A stretch of 64,000 bases of DNA, from IMG/VR virus record IMGVR_UViG_3300048834_000455, positions 1 through 64,000 of that record; one strand, 5' to 3'. Positions 38,096 through 45,278 of this stretch are shown in pieces. Within the stretch, counting starts at the first letter, position 1, and the number at the start of each line of letters is the position of its first letter. The DNA comes from a virus. Made by a program: the position numbers and the translations under genes. The notes under the pieces were generated by a model that saw nothing but the letters and a program-made list of their open reading frames with translations, searched no databases and was not told where the DNA came from.

Positions 38096-38595
38096 GAGGC
38101 GATCACACCGTTCTTCGTGGCGCCATCAAGGACCACCGTGTCGCCTCTCTCGCCGACCTCAATGCTCGACCTTTGCGCAGGCTTGCCAAGCGCCGATGCC
38201 GTGGCGTCAAGCTTGGCAAGACCTGTCAGCGAGTGCTCGAGTTCATCGCCTCCTGCGCTTACAGCCCTTCGCTACGGGAGATTGGCGAGGCCGTTGGGCT
38301 CTCAAGCTCAAGCTCGGTGCAGGCCCACGTGAAGAATCTGGAGGCCTTGGGCTATCTAGAGCCGTCGGTACCCGGCAAGCCTCGATCCATCGTGCTGGCC
38401 AACCGCCCCGACTACCTCGGCCGAGCCCTAGCCCTCGCGCAAAGCCTCGCTTCGGAGACCGGCCGCGAAGATGCCACAACGCTGCTCGACATCCTCGAAA
38501 AGATGGCAGGGCTGGACCCACGTGATGGGACCGCCGAGAGCATCGCCGAAGCTTCCATGCCCCACAATTCACCGCAGAAAGAGAACCAGTCATGA
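38092..38595 (+). CDS. LexA-like winged-helix DNA-binding protein without protease domain
   Basis: 167 aa. Residues about 42-100 match the LexA N-terminal domain: R-V-L-E-F-I, Y-S-P-S-L-R-E-I-G-E-A-V-G-L-S-S, S-V-Q-A-H-V-K-N-L-E-A-L-G-Y-L. The C-terminal part has neither the Ala-Gly cleavage site nor the Ser/Lys dyad of LexA. It could bind LexA-type operators without being cleaved in the SOS response, which would alter host or phage SOS control. ATGA overlaps on both sides. Confidence 0.8.
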   Translation: MRGDHTVLRGAIKDHRVASLADLNARPLRRLAKRRCRGVKLGKTCQRVLEFIASCAYSPSLREIGEAVGLSSSSSVQAHVKNLEALGYLEPSVPGKPRSIVLANRPDYLGRALALAQSLASETGREDATTLLDILEKMAGLDPRDGTAESIAEASMPHNSPQKENQS

Positions 38596-38729
38596 CGATA
38601 CACTACCGCTGCAACCCTGACGGCACCTCGACCCCCACTGAGCCCTGCGACCTCACGCCCATTTGCTTCGGCGTCGCTAAGCTTGTCGCGGGTCTCGAGA
38701 GCGCGCTGCTGGAGGTGCGAGATGCGTAA
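38592..38729 (+). CDS. Very small Cys-containing protein
   Basis: 45 aa, ATGA overlap upstream and 8-base overlap downstream. Three cysteines (C7, C19 and C25) might bind metal. Real by coupling and codon use; function unknown. Confidence 0.5.
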   Translation: MTIHYRCNPDGTSTPTEPCDLTPICFGVAKLVAGLESALLEVRDA

Positions 38730-39219
38730 CCTCCGCCTCTTCATCGCCGGAGCCAGTAGTCAGCGCCTGGCTGTGCGCGAGGTCATCGACGCCTGCACCG
38801 CCCTCGGCCACACCGTGACATACGACTGGACCCGGGCGCCAGAGTGGGAGCAAGACTTCCCGCTGACCCGCCTTCAGTCCATCGCCGCAGCCGAGGCCAA
38901 CATGGCTGGAGTGCGAGAGTGCTGGGCGCTCATCTGGGTCGTGGACCGCGACCACCCGAGCCACGGAGCACCGTTCGAGGCTGGCGTCGCTTGGGCGTCT
39001 GGCAAGCCTGTCGTCGCGCTTTGGTCGGGAGACCTCGCCGCTATGGACTACTGGATCTACGCGGCTGGAGCGATGGGCCATGCGGTTCACAACGTGCGCA
39101 GCGCCATCTATGTTCTCTCTGACCTCGTGCTGGGGTTCAGGCCTCCCGAATCTGACTTCGAGACCTTAGCCGAAGCCGACGTTCCCGGGCAGATTCTGCT
39201 CGCGGAGGTGGCGTTGTGA
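38722..39219 (+). CDS. Nucleoside 2-deoxyribosyltransferase-like protein
   Basis: 165 aa. L-F-I-A-G-A-S-S near the start, T-Y-D-W-T, then A-L-I-W-V-V-D and [19 protein letters not shown], the Rossmann-like order of deoxyribosyltransferase/DUF4406-type proteins, with a Glu in the G-x-x-F-E-x-G-x-A motif as catalytic candidate. Substrate probably a nucleoside or nucleotide. Adjacent to the Gp37/Gp68-type gene. Confidence 0.75.
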   Translation: MRNLRLFIAGASSQRLAVREVIDACTALGHTVTYDWTRAPEWEQDFPLTRLQSIAAAEANMAGVRECWALIWVVDRDHPSHGAPFEAGVAWASGKPVVALWSGDLAAMDYWIYAAGAMGHAVHNVRSAIYVLSDLVLGFRPPESDFETLAEADVPGQILLAEVAL

Positions 39220-39932
39220 GCACGGGTATCGAGTGGACCGACGAGACTTACAACCCGCTCAGCGGCTGCGACAAGATTAGCCCTGGCTGTGCTCATTGCT
39301 ACGCCGAAGTGATGGCCAAGCGCCTGCAGAGGATGGGCCAGCCTAACTACCGCGACGGCTTCAAGCTCACCTTCCACCCGCACATGCTCGACAGACCGCG
39401 CCGGTGGAAACGGCCGCGCATGATCTTCGTCAACAGCATGAGCGACCTGTTCCATGTCGGGGTCCCGTTGGAGTACATCCAGAGGGTCTTCACGGTCATG
39501 CGCGAGACGCCCCAGCACACCTACCAGGTGTTGACAAAGCGCGCTGATCGCCTCGCCTCTCTGGCGCCAGAGATCGACTGGCCGGCCAATGTTTGGCAAG
39601 GGGTCTCAGTCGAGAACCGCCGCTTCACTGACCGCATTGACCACCTTCGAACCGTGCCGGCCACCGTGCGCTTTCTATCGCTAGAGCCTCTACTGGGCCC
39701 GCTTCCGAACCTGAACCTCGAGGGCATCCACTGGGTGATCGTCGGTGGCGAGAGCGGCAACGGTGCGCGGCCGATGGAAGAGGCTTGGGTCCGCGACATC
39801 AAGGCGCAGTGTGACCGCGCGGGCGTGGCGTTCTTCTTCAAGCAGTGGGGAGGCACGAACAAGAAGGCCACCGGGCGCCTGCTCGACGGCCGCACGTGGG
39901 ACGCGATGCCACCAAGAGGGGTGCTCGCATGA
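39216..39932 (+). CDS. Phage Gp37/Gp68 family protein (DUF5131)
   Basis: 238 aa, GTG start in a GTGA overlap. [12 protein letters not shown] at the start, the cysteines of [14 protein letters not shown] (C18, C25, C28), V-N-S-M-S-D-L-F and V-L-T-K-R are hallmarks of the DUF5131 family, which resembles radical-SAM enzymes. Function in phages unknown; likely a chemical modification step. Confidence 0.92.
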   Translation: MSTGIEWTDETYNPLSGCDKISPGCAHCYAEVMAKRLQRMGQPNYRDGFKLTFHPHMLDRPRRWKRPRMIFVNSMSDLFHVGVPLEYIQRVFTVMRETPQHTYQVLTKRADRLASLAPEIDWPANVWQGVSVENRRFTDRIDHLRTVPATVRFLSLEPLLGPLPNLNLEGIHWVIVGGESGNGARPMEEAWVRDIKAQCDRAGVAFFFKQWGGTNKKATGRLLDGRTWDAMPPRGVLA

Positions 39933-40693
39933 TCATCGATACCCCACCACCAACGGGCCTAATCCCCATCTCGTTTGACCAGCCCCGCGTTGAGCTCCAA
40001 GCGCCGCTGTCGAAGGCCAAGGGCAAAGCAGAGATGCTCGCGAGATGGCAGGCCGCTATCGACGCCGCAAGCCGTCACCCTGGCACGTTCACCGAGTTGG
40101 CCGACTACGCGCAGCACCAGCAGGCTATGCGCCTCTGCCGTGACTACCTCGCCGAGGCTATCACCCACGCCCGCAGCAAGTCCGCGAGTGTCGGCGGTGG
40201 CCCCCAAGCGGTCTCGACACCGCGACCGTTCTTCGAGTTCGTGCAGGCTCACCTCGGCGTATACTTCGGCATCGACCTCGCCGCGGTGGCCGAGAACGCC
40301 CTCTGCGCCGAGTACTTCGGGCCGTGCGCAGGGTCGCTTGCATGCGACGCCCTCACGCAGGACTGGGCCGCTGTCACCGGGCCGAGTCGCTGGGGCTGGC
40401 TAAACCCGCCCTTCTCGCACGTTCTGCCCTGGGTCCGCAAGGCCCGGCTCGAGTGCGCCAGAGGTGCGCGCCTGGTCATGTTGCTCAAGCTCGCGCCCGG
40501 CACCAAGTGGCACATCGAGGAGATTGACGGCCAGAACTGCAGCGTCTTCAAGATGAGAGGGCGCCTGAAGTTCCCTGGCTTCGACCACGGAGCCGCGTTC
40601 GACACGCAAGTGGTCATGTTTGACGGACTGCCCTTCCGTGAACGCACATGGGACTGGAGGCCTGCGATGAAGGCTGCGGGGTTCGAGGTATGA
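39929..40693 (+). CDS. DNA N6-adenine methyltransferase (phage Dam-like)
   Basis: 254 aa. A helical N-terminal 90 residues is followed by the methyltransferase: [23 protein letters not shown] and the catalytic N-P-P-F at 159-162, as in the phage Dam family (PF05869-like). Adds methyl groups to adenine using SAM; may protect phage DNA from restriction or mark it. ATGA overlaps both sides. Confidence 0.9.
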   Translation: MIIDTPPPTGLIPISFDQPRVELQAPLSKAKGKAEMLARWQAAIDAASRHPGTFTELADYAQHQQAMRLCRDYLAEAITHARSKSASVGGGPQAVSTPRPFFEFVQAHLGVYFGIDLAAVAENALCAEYFGPCAGSLACDALTQDWAAVTGPSRWGWLNPPFSHVLPWVRKARLECARGARLVMLLKLAPGTKWHIEEIDGQNCSVFKMRGRLKFPGFDHGAAFDTQVVMFDGLPFRERTWDWRPAMKAAGFEV

Positions 40694-41364
40694 TCATCCT
40701 GCCTTACGCCAACGCCAGCTTCGCCACCGCTGAGCTAGACCCACCATGGGACGGCAAGGAGAAAGGCTGCCGTGGCTATGCCGGTGTCAAAGGCTACGAC
40801 GTGGATGCCGCCTCTCAGTACGAGAACGTGATGTCTCTCGCCGAGATCGAGGCCCTCGGCTTCGAGGCCATCCGCTGCTGCAAGCCGAGCTTCCACCTCT
40901 GGCTCTGGGTCACGGAGTTGTTCCTCGAAGAGGGGCTGCTGCTGCTCAAGCGGTGGGGCCTGCAGCGCAAGCGAACGCACGTGTGGGTCAAGACCACGAG
41001 GGGCATTTCGCGCACGCTGAAGGGGCTCGAAGGCTTCTCTCGCCAGCGCATAGCCGAAGCTTCGGAGGTCCTGGAGGCAGCCGGCTACTCTGGCAAGCCG
41101 TACTCGCGCACCGGTCACTGGGGCAAGATGGGTCACGAGTACCTCATCATGGCCACCAACGACGCTAGCATGCGCACCCTCAACGCGACCCGCGAGCCGA
41201 GCGTGTTCTTCGCGCCTGTACCCGATGGCAAGCACTCGGCCAAGCCGCCCGAGGCTTACGACCTTATCGCGCGCAACAGCCCTGGCCCTCGCTTGAGCTT
41301 GTTCCAGCGCACACACCGACCCGGCTTCGAGTGCTGGGGGAATCAACTGGAGGCGGTTTCGTGA
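40690..41364 (+). CDS. MT-A70 family N6-adenine methyltransferase
   Basis: 224 aa. D-P-P-W at 17-20 near the N-terminus, L-W-L-W-V-T, W-V-K-T-T and H-S-A-K-P-P-E are MT-A70 features. It directly follows the Dam-like gene, so the phage has two adenine methyltransferases of distinct families. DNA is the likelier target in phages. Confidence 0.9.
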   Translation: MIILPYANASFATAELDPPWDGKEKGCRGYAGVKGYDVDAASQYENVMSLAEIEALGFEAIRCCKPSFHLWLWVTELFLEEGLLLLKRWGLQRKRTHVWVKTTRGISRTLKGLEGFSRQRIAEASEVLEAAGYSGKPYSRTGHWGKMGHEYLIMATNDASMRTLNATREPSVFFAPVPDGKHSAKPPEAYDLIARNSPGPRLSLFQRTHRPGFECWGNQLEAVS

Positions 41365-41984
41365 GTTCACGTTATCAACAGGGTTGTCCACTGGCGTTAT
41401 CTACGGGCCCCTGCCGAACCCTGACCCTCACCCGAGAGCAGCGCGACCGCGAGAGTGCCGAGATGCTGGTTCGCGGCAACGTGCTCAGTCTCGTCGGCCG
41501 CACCGTGCCGAGAAGCGCTGGACACATGGTGGACTGCAAGTGTTGCGGCAAGACGTTCCGTGTAATCCACCACAAACAAGTCGTTTGCAGTGAGGCGTGT
41601 CGCAAACGATGGGACCGGGTGCGCAGCGGCAACCGACCAGGGCGAAGCACTCTCGGCCGGCCGTTCAAGGCGCTTGACCTCCGCGAAGTCCTCGCGTCTA
41701 CAAGCTACACCGTTCCCGAGGCTACGCAGTTCATCGCCACCGTTGACGCTCTTCGTGCTGCGTGCCTCGCACAGTACGGCGGAATCTATCCGTGCGAGAA
41801 GGCCCTCGGGTTACGCCGTGGCGCCATCGCTGCCCTGTGCCAGCCCGACCCCGGGCTGCAGCGCGTCAAGCAGCGGCGCCTCGAATCCCTCGCTGCTCGG
41901 ATCGGAGTTACCCACAGTATCCCCATGGCCTATTACGATAGGGACAATAGACTAAAAGATAATCAAGCGGAGGCGGCTTCATGA
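41361..41984 (+). CDS. Zinc-finger protein in methyltransferase cluster
   Basis: 207 aa, GTG start in a GTGA overlap. C-K-C-C-G-K ... C-S-E-A-C-R-K-R-W forms a zinc knuckle followed by a basic helix; the C-terminal half contains a possible HTH (A-L-G-L-R-R-G-A-I-A-A-L-C). Likely DNA-binding. Confidence 0.7.
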   Translation: MSSRYQQGCPLALSTGPCRTLTLTREQRDRESAEMLVRGNVLSLVGRTVPRSAGHMVDCKCCGKTFRVIHHKQVVCSEACRKRWDRVRSGNRPGRSTLGRPFKALDLREVLASTSYTVPEATQFIATVDALRAACLAQYGGIYPCEKALGLRRGAIAALCQPDPGLQRVKQRRLESLAARIGVTHSIPMAYYDRDNRLKDNQAEAAS

Positions 41985-42055
41985 CTTCCGATTTGTTCAC
42001 AAGGATCCAGCTACTTACCCAGGGTAAAGACATACTGGTTGACGATCTTTTATGA
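41981..42055 (+). CDS. 24-aa peptide, possible coupling gene
   Basis: A 24-residue frame overlaps the stop before it and the start after it by 4 bases, bridging two genes. It may only keep ribosomes moving to the next start. Confidence 0.35.
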   Translation: MTSDLFTRIQLLTQGKDILVDDLL

Positions 42056-42840
42056 GCATCACTGACCGCATATGTCGGACGCTCGACGAGGAGTCCGCTC
42101 GGGCCCTCCTCCTTCACGAGGAGATTCCAGACTGGATAGACATCGAGCGCCGACCAGAAAAACCACGACCAGCACCGCGACCCGAAAAGAAAGCAGCAAC
42201 AATGGGAATCCCGCAACACGCACCGCAAAAAGAATCCCTCGATCTAGTCGGTCAAGCCATGGCCAAGATCGGACGAGGCGCCATTACCGAGGCGTCAGTT
42301 GCTACTGGCCTTGGGCGAAACACGGGCGGACTCCATCGTTGGCTGAAGACCGGTACCGGACTGTCGGCTCCGCGCGTGGCAAAGCTAATGGAGTGGGCCC
42401 AGGAGGTGTTGGACGCCGAGGACCCTGGCGCCGCTGTCCGCGAGAGGTGGGATGAGGCGCGGAAGAAGATGTCCACCGCAAAGAAACTCTCCCGCGCCGC
42501 CACCCCGCAAAGCTTCGCCGATGACCGCGCAGGCACCGAGAAGGCGAAGGCCGAGATCGAGGCGCCACCCGAAGCGGTCGACCACTTCGGTGGCAAGAGA
42601 GTGCTCTGCCCTGGCTGCCGAGGTTGGTTCGAGCCGGGTGACCGCTGCGCGTGCTTGGGTCCCGCCTCAACAGCCCTGGGTCAGCGGGCGATGATCGCCG
42701 CTACACCCTCACCCGCGCCCCCCGGTGACGCCGTCCTCGTCGAGCACCTGGAGCGCATGCTGGCCGACGAGATCGCGCGGCTGGCTCCGAACGCGGCGCC
42801 GAGGATTCGCGCGAGAGTGCTGCTGGAGGCGAGGGTATAA
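42052..42840 (+). CDS. HTH/zinc-ribbon protein in methyltransferase cluster
   Basis: 262 aa. After a Pro-rich linker, residues 65-110 look like a helix-turn-helix (A-S-V-A-T-G-L-G-R-N-T-G-G-L-H-R-W-L) and residues near 185 hold C-P-G-C-R ... C-A-C. Possible regulator. Single-base overlap with the cytosine methyltransferase. Confidence 0.7.
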   Translation: MSITDRICRTLDEESARALLLHEEIPDWIDIERRPEKPRPAPRPEKKAATMGIPQHAPQKESLDLVGQAMAKIGRGAITEASVATGLGRNTGGLHRWLKTGTGLSAPRVAKLMEWAQEVLDAEDPGAAVRERWDEARKKMSTAKKLSRAATPQSFADDRAGTEKAKAEIEAPPEAVDHFGGKRVLCPGCRGWFEPGDRCACLGPASTALGQRAMIAATPSPAPPGDAVLVEHLERMLADEIARLAPNAAPRIRARVLLEARV

Positions 42841-44759
42841 TGGGCGCCACACTCAAGGCAAAACGTGACACCGAGGGCCAGGGCTGGCTATCCGAGGAGA
42901 GCACCGAATTCGCCGCTTGCGAAGCGCTAGTTGACAAGCTCAAGGCGCTAGAGTCCACCGAGGAGATGATCGTCGACCTCTTCGCCGGTGGAGGCGGAGC
43001 GTCACACGGCATCTTCATGGCCACCGGCAAGCACCCACACGCCGCTGTCAACCACGACCGAGAAGCCATCCTGATGCATAGCATCAATCACCCCGACACC
43101 GTCCACTATGTCTCCGATATCCGCGGCATCATCCCGTGGGAAGTGACGAAAGGCCGCCCCGTGGGCTTGCTCTGGGCCTCGCCCGATTGCAAACATTTTA
43201 GTAAGGCGAAAGGTGGGACGCCCGTCGAGAAGGAGATTCGCGACCTCGCTTGGGTCGTGCCAACGTGGGCCCAGACCGTTCGTCCCCGCGTCATCTGTTT
43301 GGAAAACGTCGAGGAGTTCATCACCTGGTGCCCGCTCGTCGAGAAGGTGGACAAGATCACCGGCCTGGTGGTCATCAATCCGCGAACCGGCAAGCCGATG
43401 ATGGAGCCCGACGCCTCCAAAAAGGGCGAGACGTTCACCGCATGGGTGGATGCCCTCAAGCGCTGCGGCTATGCCGTGGAGTGGAAGGAGCTTGTCGCGG
43501 CCAACTACGGCGTGCCCACCACGCGGAAGCGCCTCTTCGTTATCGCGAGGTGCGATGGCCTGCCTATCGTTTGGCCTGAGCCAACCCACAGCAAGGGAGG
43601 AGCAGGGGGCCTTTTGCCCTGGCGCAGCGCCGCCGAGTGCATCGACTGGAAGCTGCCTACGCGAAGCATATTCGGCCGGCCGCGTCCTCTTGCCCACGCC
43701 ACTATGGCCCGCATCGCCAAAGGCATCGAGCGCTTCGTTCTCAACAACCCGAGGCCGTTTCTCGTACCGTTGACCCACCAGGGAGCACCCCGGGTTTACG
43801 ACATAGACGACCCCTTCCGCACGGTCACGGCCGCCCATCGCGGAGAAGTCGCTATCGTGGAGCCGGTCATGGCGCCGACCACGAACGGTGTCGGCGGACG
43901 CGCTGGGCAAAGTAGACCGCGATCGGTCGAGGAGCCTGCCGCCACCATCACTTCGAAGGCCGATACGGTCCTAACGGTGACGCACATGGCGCCCTACGGT
44001 GTTCCCCGCTACGGTGAACGCGAGGGGCAGGAGCCGCGAACCAACGACATCCAGGAGCCGATGCCGACCGTCGTGACAACAGGCAACGGGTTCCAACTCT
44101 GCTCGGCTTTCATGGCGCAGCACAACGGCGGATTCAACACGACCCCCGGTCACCCGCTGGAAGCCCCCGTCTCAACCATTTGCCAGAGCGGGGCGAATCA
44201 GCAGCTCGTGACCTCGCATCTGATGATCCAGCGCAGAAACGCCTTTGGCCGGAGTATGGAGGAGCCATCGCCGACCAGTACGGCGCACACGAACCATCTT
44301 CACGCCGTGACCGGCCATCTGGAGGTGATGCGCAACAACGCGAACGGCCAGGACGTGCAGGAACCTGCACCTACCGTCTGCGCCCAGGGAACTCACCTGA
44401 GCGTCGTGCTGAGCTTCCTCACTAGCTTCTATGGCACGGGGCTCGGCCAGGACTGCCGCGCACCGCTGCGCACCGTGACCACCTGCGACCGCTTCGGGGT
44501 CGTGACCGCTCACGCCGCCGTCGAGATTGACGGCCAGACCTACGCTCTCTCGGATATCCACATGCGGATGCTGGCGCCGAGAGAACTCTACCTCGCTCAA
44601 GGGTTTCCGCCCGAGTACGTGATCGACCCGATACTCGACGGAAAACCCCTCACGAAGACCGCGCAGGTTCGAATGTGTGGCAACAGCGTTTGTCCCGGCC
44701 TGGCAGCCGCCATCGTCAGCGCCAACTACCAGCCGCTAGAGATGCAGGTAGCAGCATGA
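42840..44759 (+). CDS. C5-cytosine DNA methyltransferase
   Basis: 639 aa, longer than usual. Motif I D-L-F-A-G-G-G-G-A-S (46-55), motif IV with catalytic C117 in S-P-D-C-K-H-F-S, motif VI E-N-V (155-157), motif VIII T-R-K-R, and the end with L-A-Q-G-F-P and C-G-N-S-V. Between about 320 and 560 lies a long target-recognition region made of repeated units with E-P-x-P-T-V/I (see findings). Methylates cytosine in DNA; may evade several restriction specificities. Confidence 0.95.
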   Translation: MGATLKAKRDTEGQGWLSEESTEFAACEALVDKLKALESTEEMIVDLFAGGGGASHGIFMATGKHPHAAVNHDREAILMHSINHPDTVHYVSDIRGIIPWEVTKGRPVGLLWASPDCKHFSKAKGGTPVEKEIRDLAWVVPTWAQTVRPRVICLENVEEFITWCPLVEKVDKITGLVVINPRTGKPMMEPDASKKGETFTAWVDALKRCGYAVEWKELVAANYGVPTTRKRLFVIARCDGLPIVWPEPTHSKGGAGGLLPWRSAAECIDWKLPTRSIFGRPRPLAHATMARIAKGIERFVLNNPRPFLVPLTHQGAPRVYDIDDPFRTVTAAHRGEVAIVEPVMAPTTNGVGGRAGQSRPRSVEEPAATITSKADTVLTVTHMAPYGVPRYGEREGQEPRTNDIQEPMPTVVTTGNGFQLCSAFMAQHNGGFNTTPGHPLEAPVSTICQSGANQQLVTSHLMIQRRNAFGRSMEEPSPTSTAHTNHLHAVTGHLEVMRNNANGQDVQEPAPTVCAQGTHLSVVLSFLTSFYGTGLGQDCRAPLRTVTTCDRFGVVTAHAAVEIDGQTYALSDIHMRMLAPRELYLAQGFPPEYVIDPILDGKPLTKTAQVRMCGNSVCPGLAAAIVSANYQPLEMQVAA

Positions 44760-44959
44760 GCCTAGACCCCGCCTTCCTCCGAGGCGTCCAGCGATACTGC
44801 GGCGCCTACAAGAATCCGAAGCGGCGCTACCCAACCAAGGCCGACGCACAGCGCTCCCTCGGCAAGCTCTACGCCACCGCCAAAAGGCAGCGCTCGCAGA
44901 TGCCGGAGCCATTCCACTGCGCTACATGCGGAGCGTGGCACAACGGGAGGCGACGGTGA
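44756..44959 (+). CDS. Small zinc-ribbon protein (CxxCxxWHxG family)
   Basis: 67 aa, ATGA overlap. R-R-Y-P-T-K-A-D-A-Q-R-S-L then F-H-C-A-T-C-G-A-W-H-N-G. Paralogue of the genes at 6072 and 57060. A 46-base gap follows. Confidence 0.7.
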   Translation: MSLDPAFLRGVQRYCGAYKNPKRRYPTKADAQRSLGKLYATAKRQRSQMPEPFHCATCGAWHNGRRR

Positions 44960-44980
44960 GGGTGGGAGGAGCGAAAGTTA

Positions 44981-45010
44981 ACATGAGATTCCCACCGTTT
45001 TCGACATGAG
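44981..45010 (+). repeat. Direct repeats upstream of HTH gene
   Basis: ACATGAG at 44982-44988 and 45004-45010, each followed by a pyrimidine-rich TTCC/TCC. Placed in one of the few gaps of the early operon, before the HTH gene. Confidence 0.35.
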
Positions 45011-45278
45011 GTCCTCAAGACAAATGGCGGCTACTGTAATACAATTAGGACCTAGGCAGGATAAGGATTTGAGCACGATACACACCATGCGCGTAATACG
45101 CAAAAACAAGGGCCTGAAGATGGTCCAACTGGCCGAGCTAACCGGCATCCATATCGCCGATCTTTCGAAGGTCGAGACTGGCGAGCGCCGGCCTTTCCCC
45201 GGGTGGCGCCGTCGCATCGCCGAGGCTCTTGAGACGCCCGAGGCGGAGCTGTTCCCAAGCGAGGCGGAGCAGCCATGA
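45006..45278 (+). CDS. XRE-family HTH regulator
   Basis: Up to 90 aa; the start may be ATG 45006, ATG 45024 or a later codon, none with a clear ribosome site. The conserved part is R-V-I-R-K-N-K-G-L-K-M-V-Q-L-A-E-L-T-G-I-H, then D-L-S-K-V-E-T-G-E-R, a standard XRE domain with L-F at the end. Probably controls the replication genes that follow, at a rare operon break. Confidence 0.7.
   Translation: MRSSRQMAATVIQLGPRQDKDLSTIHTMRVIRKNKGLKMVQLAELTGIHIADLSKVETGERRPFPGWRRRIAEALETPEAELFPSEAEQP

Noticed and set aside
43002-43910. Minus-strand frame of 302 codons
   Set aside because: It lies wholly opposite the catalytic domain of the C5 methyltransferase, whose motifs are unambiguous.
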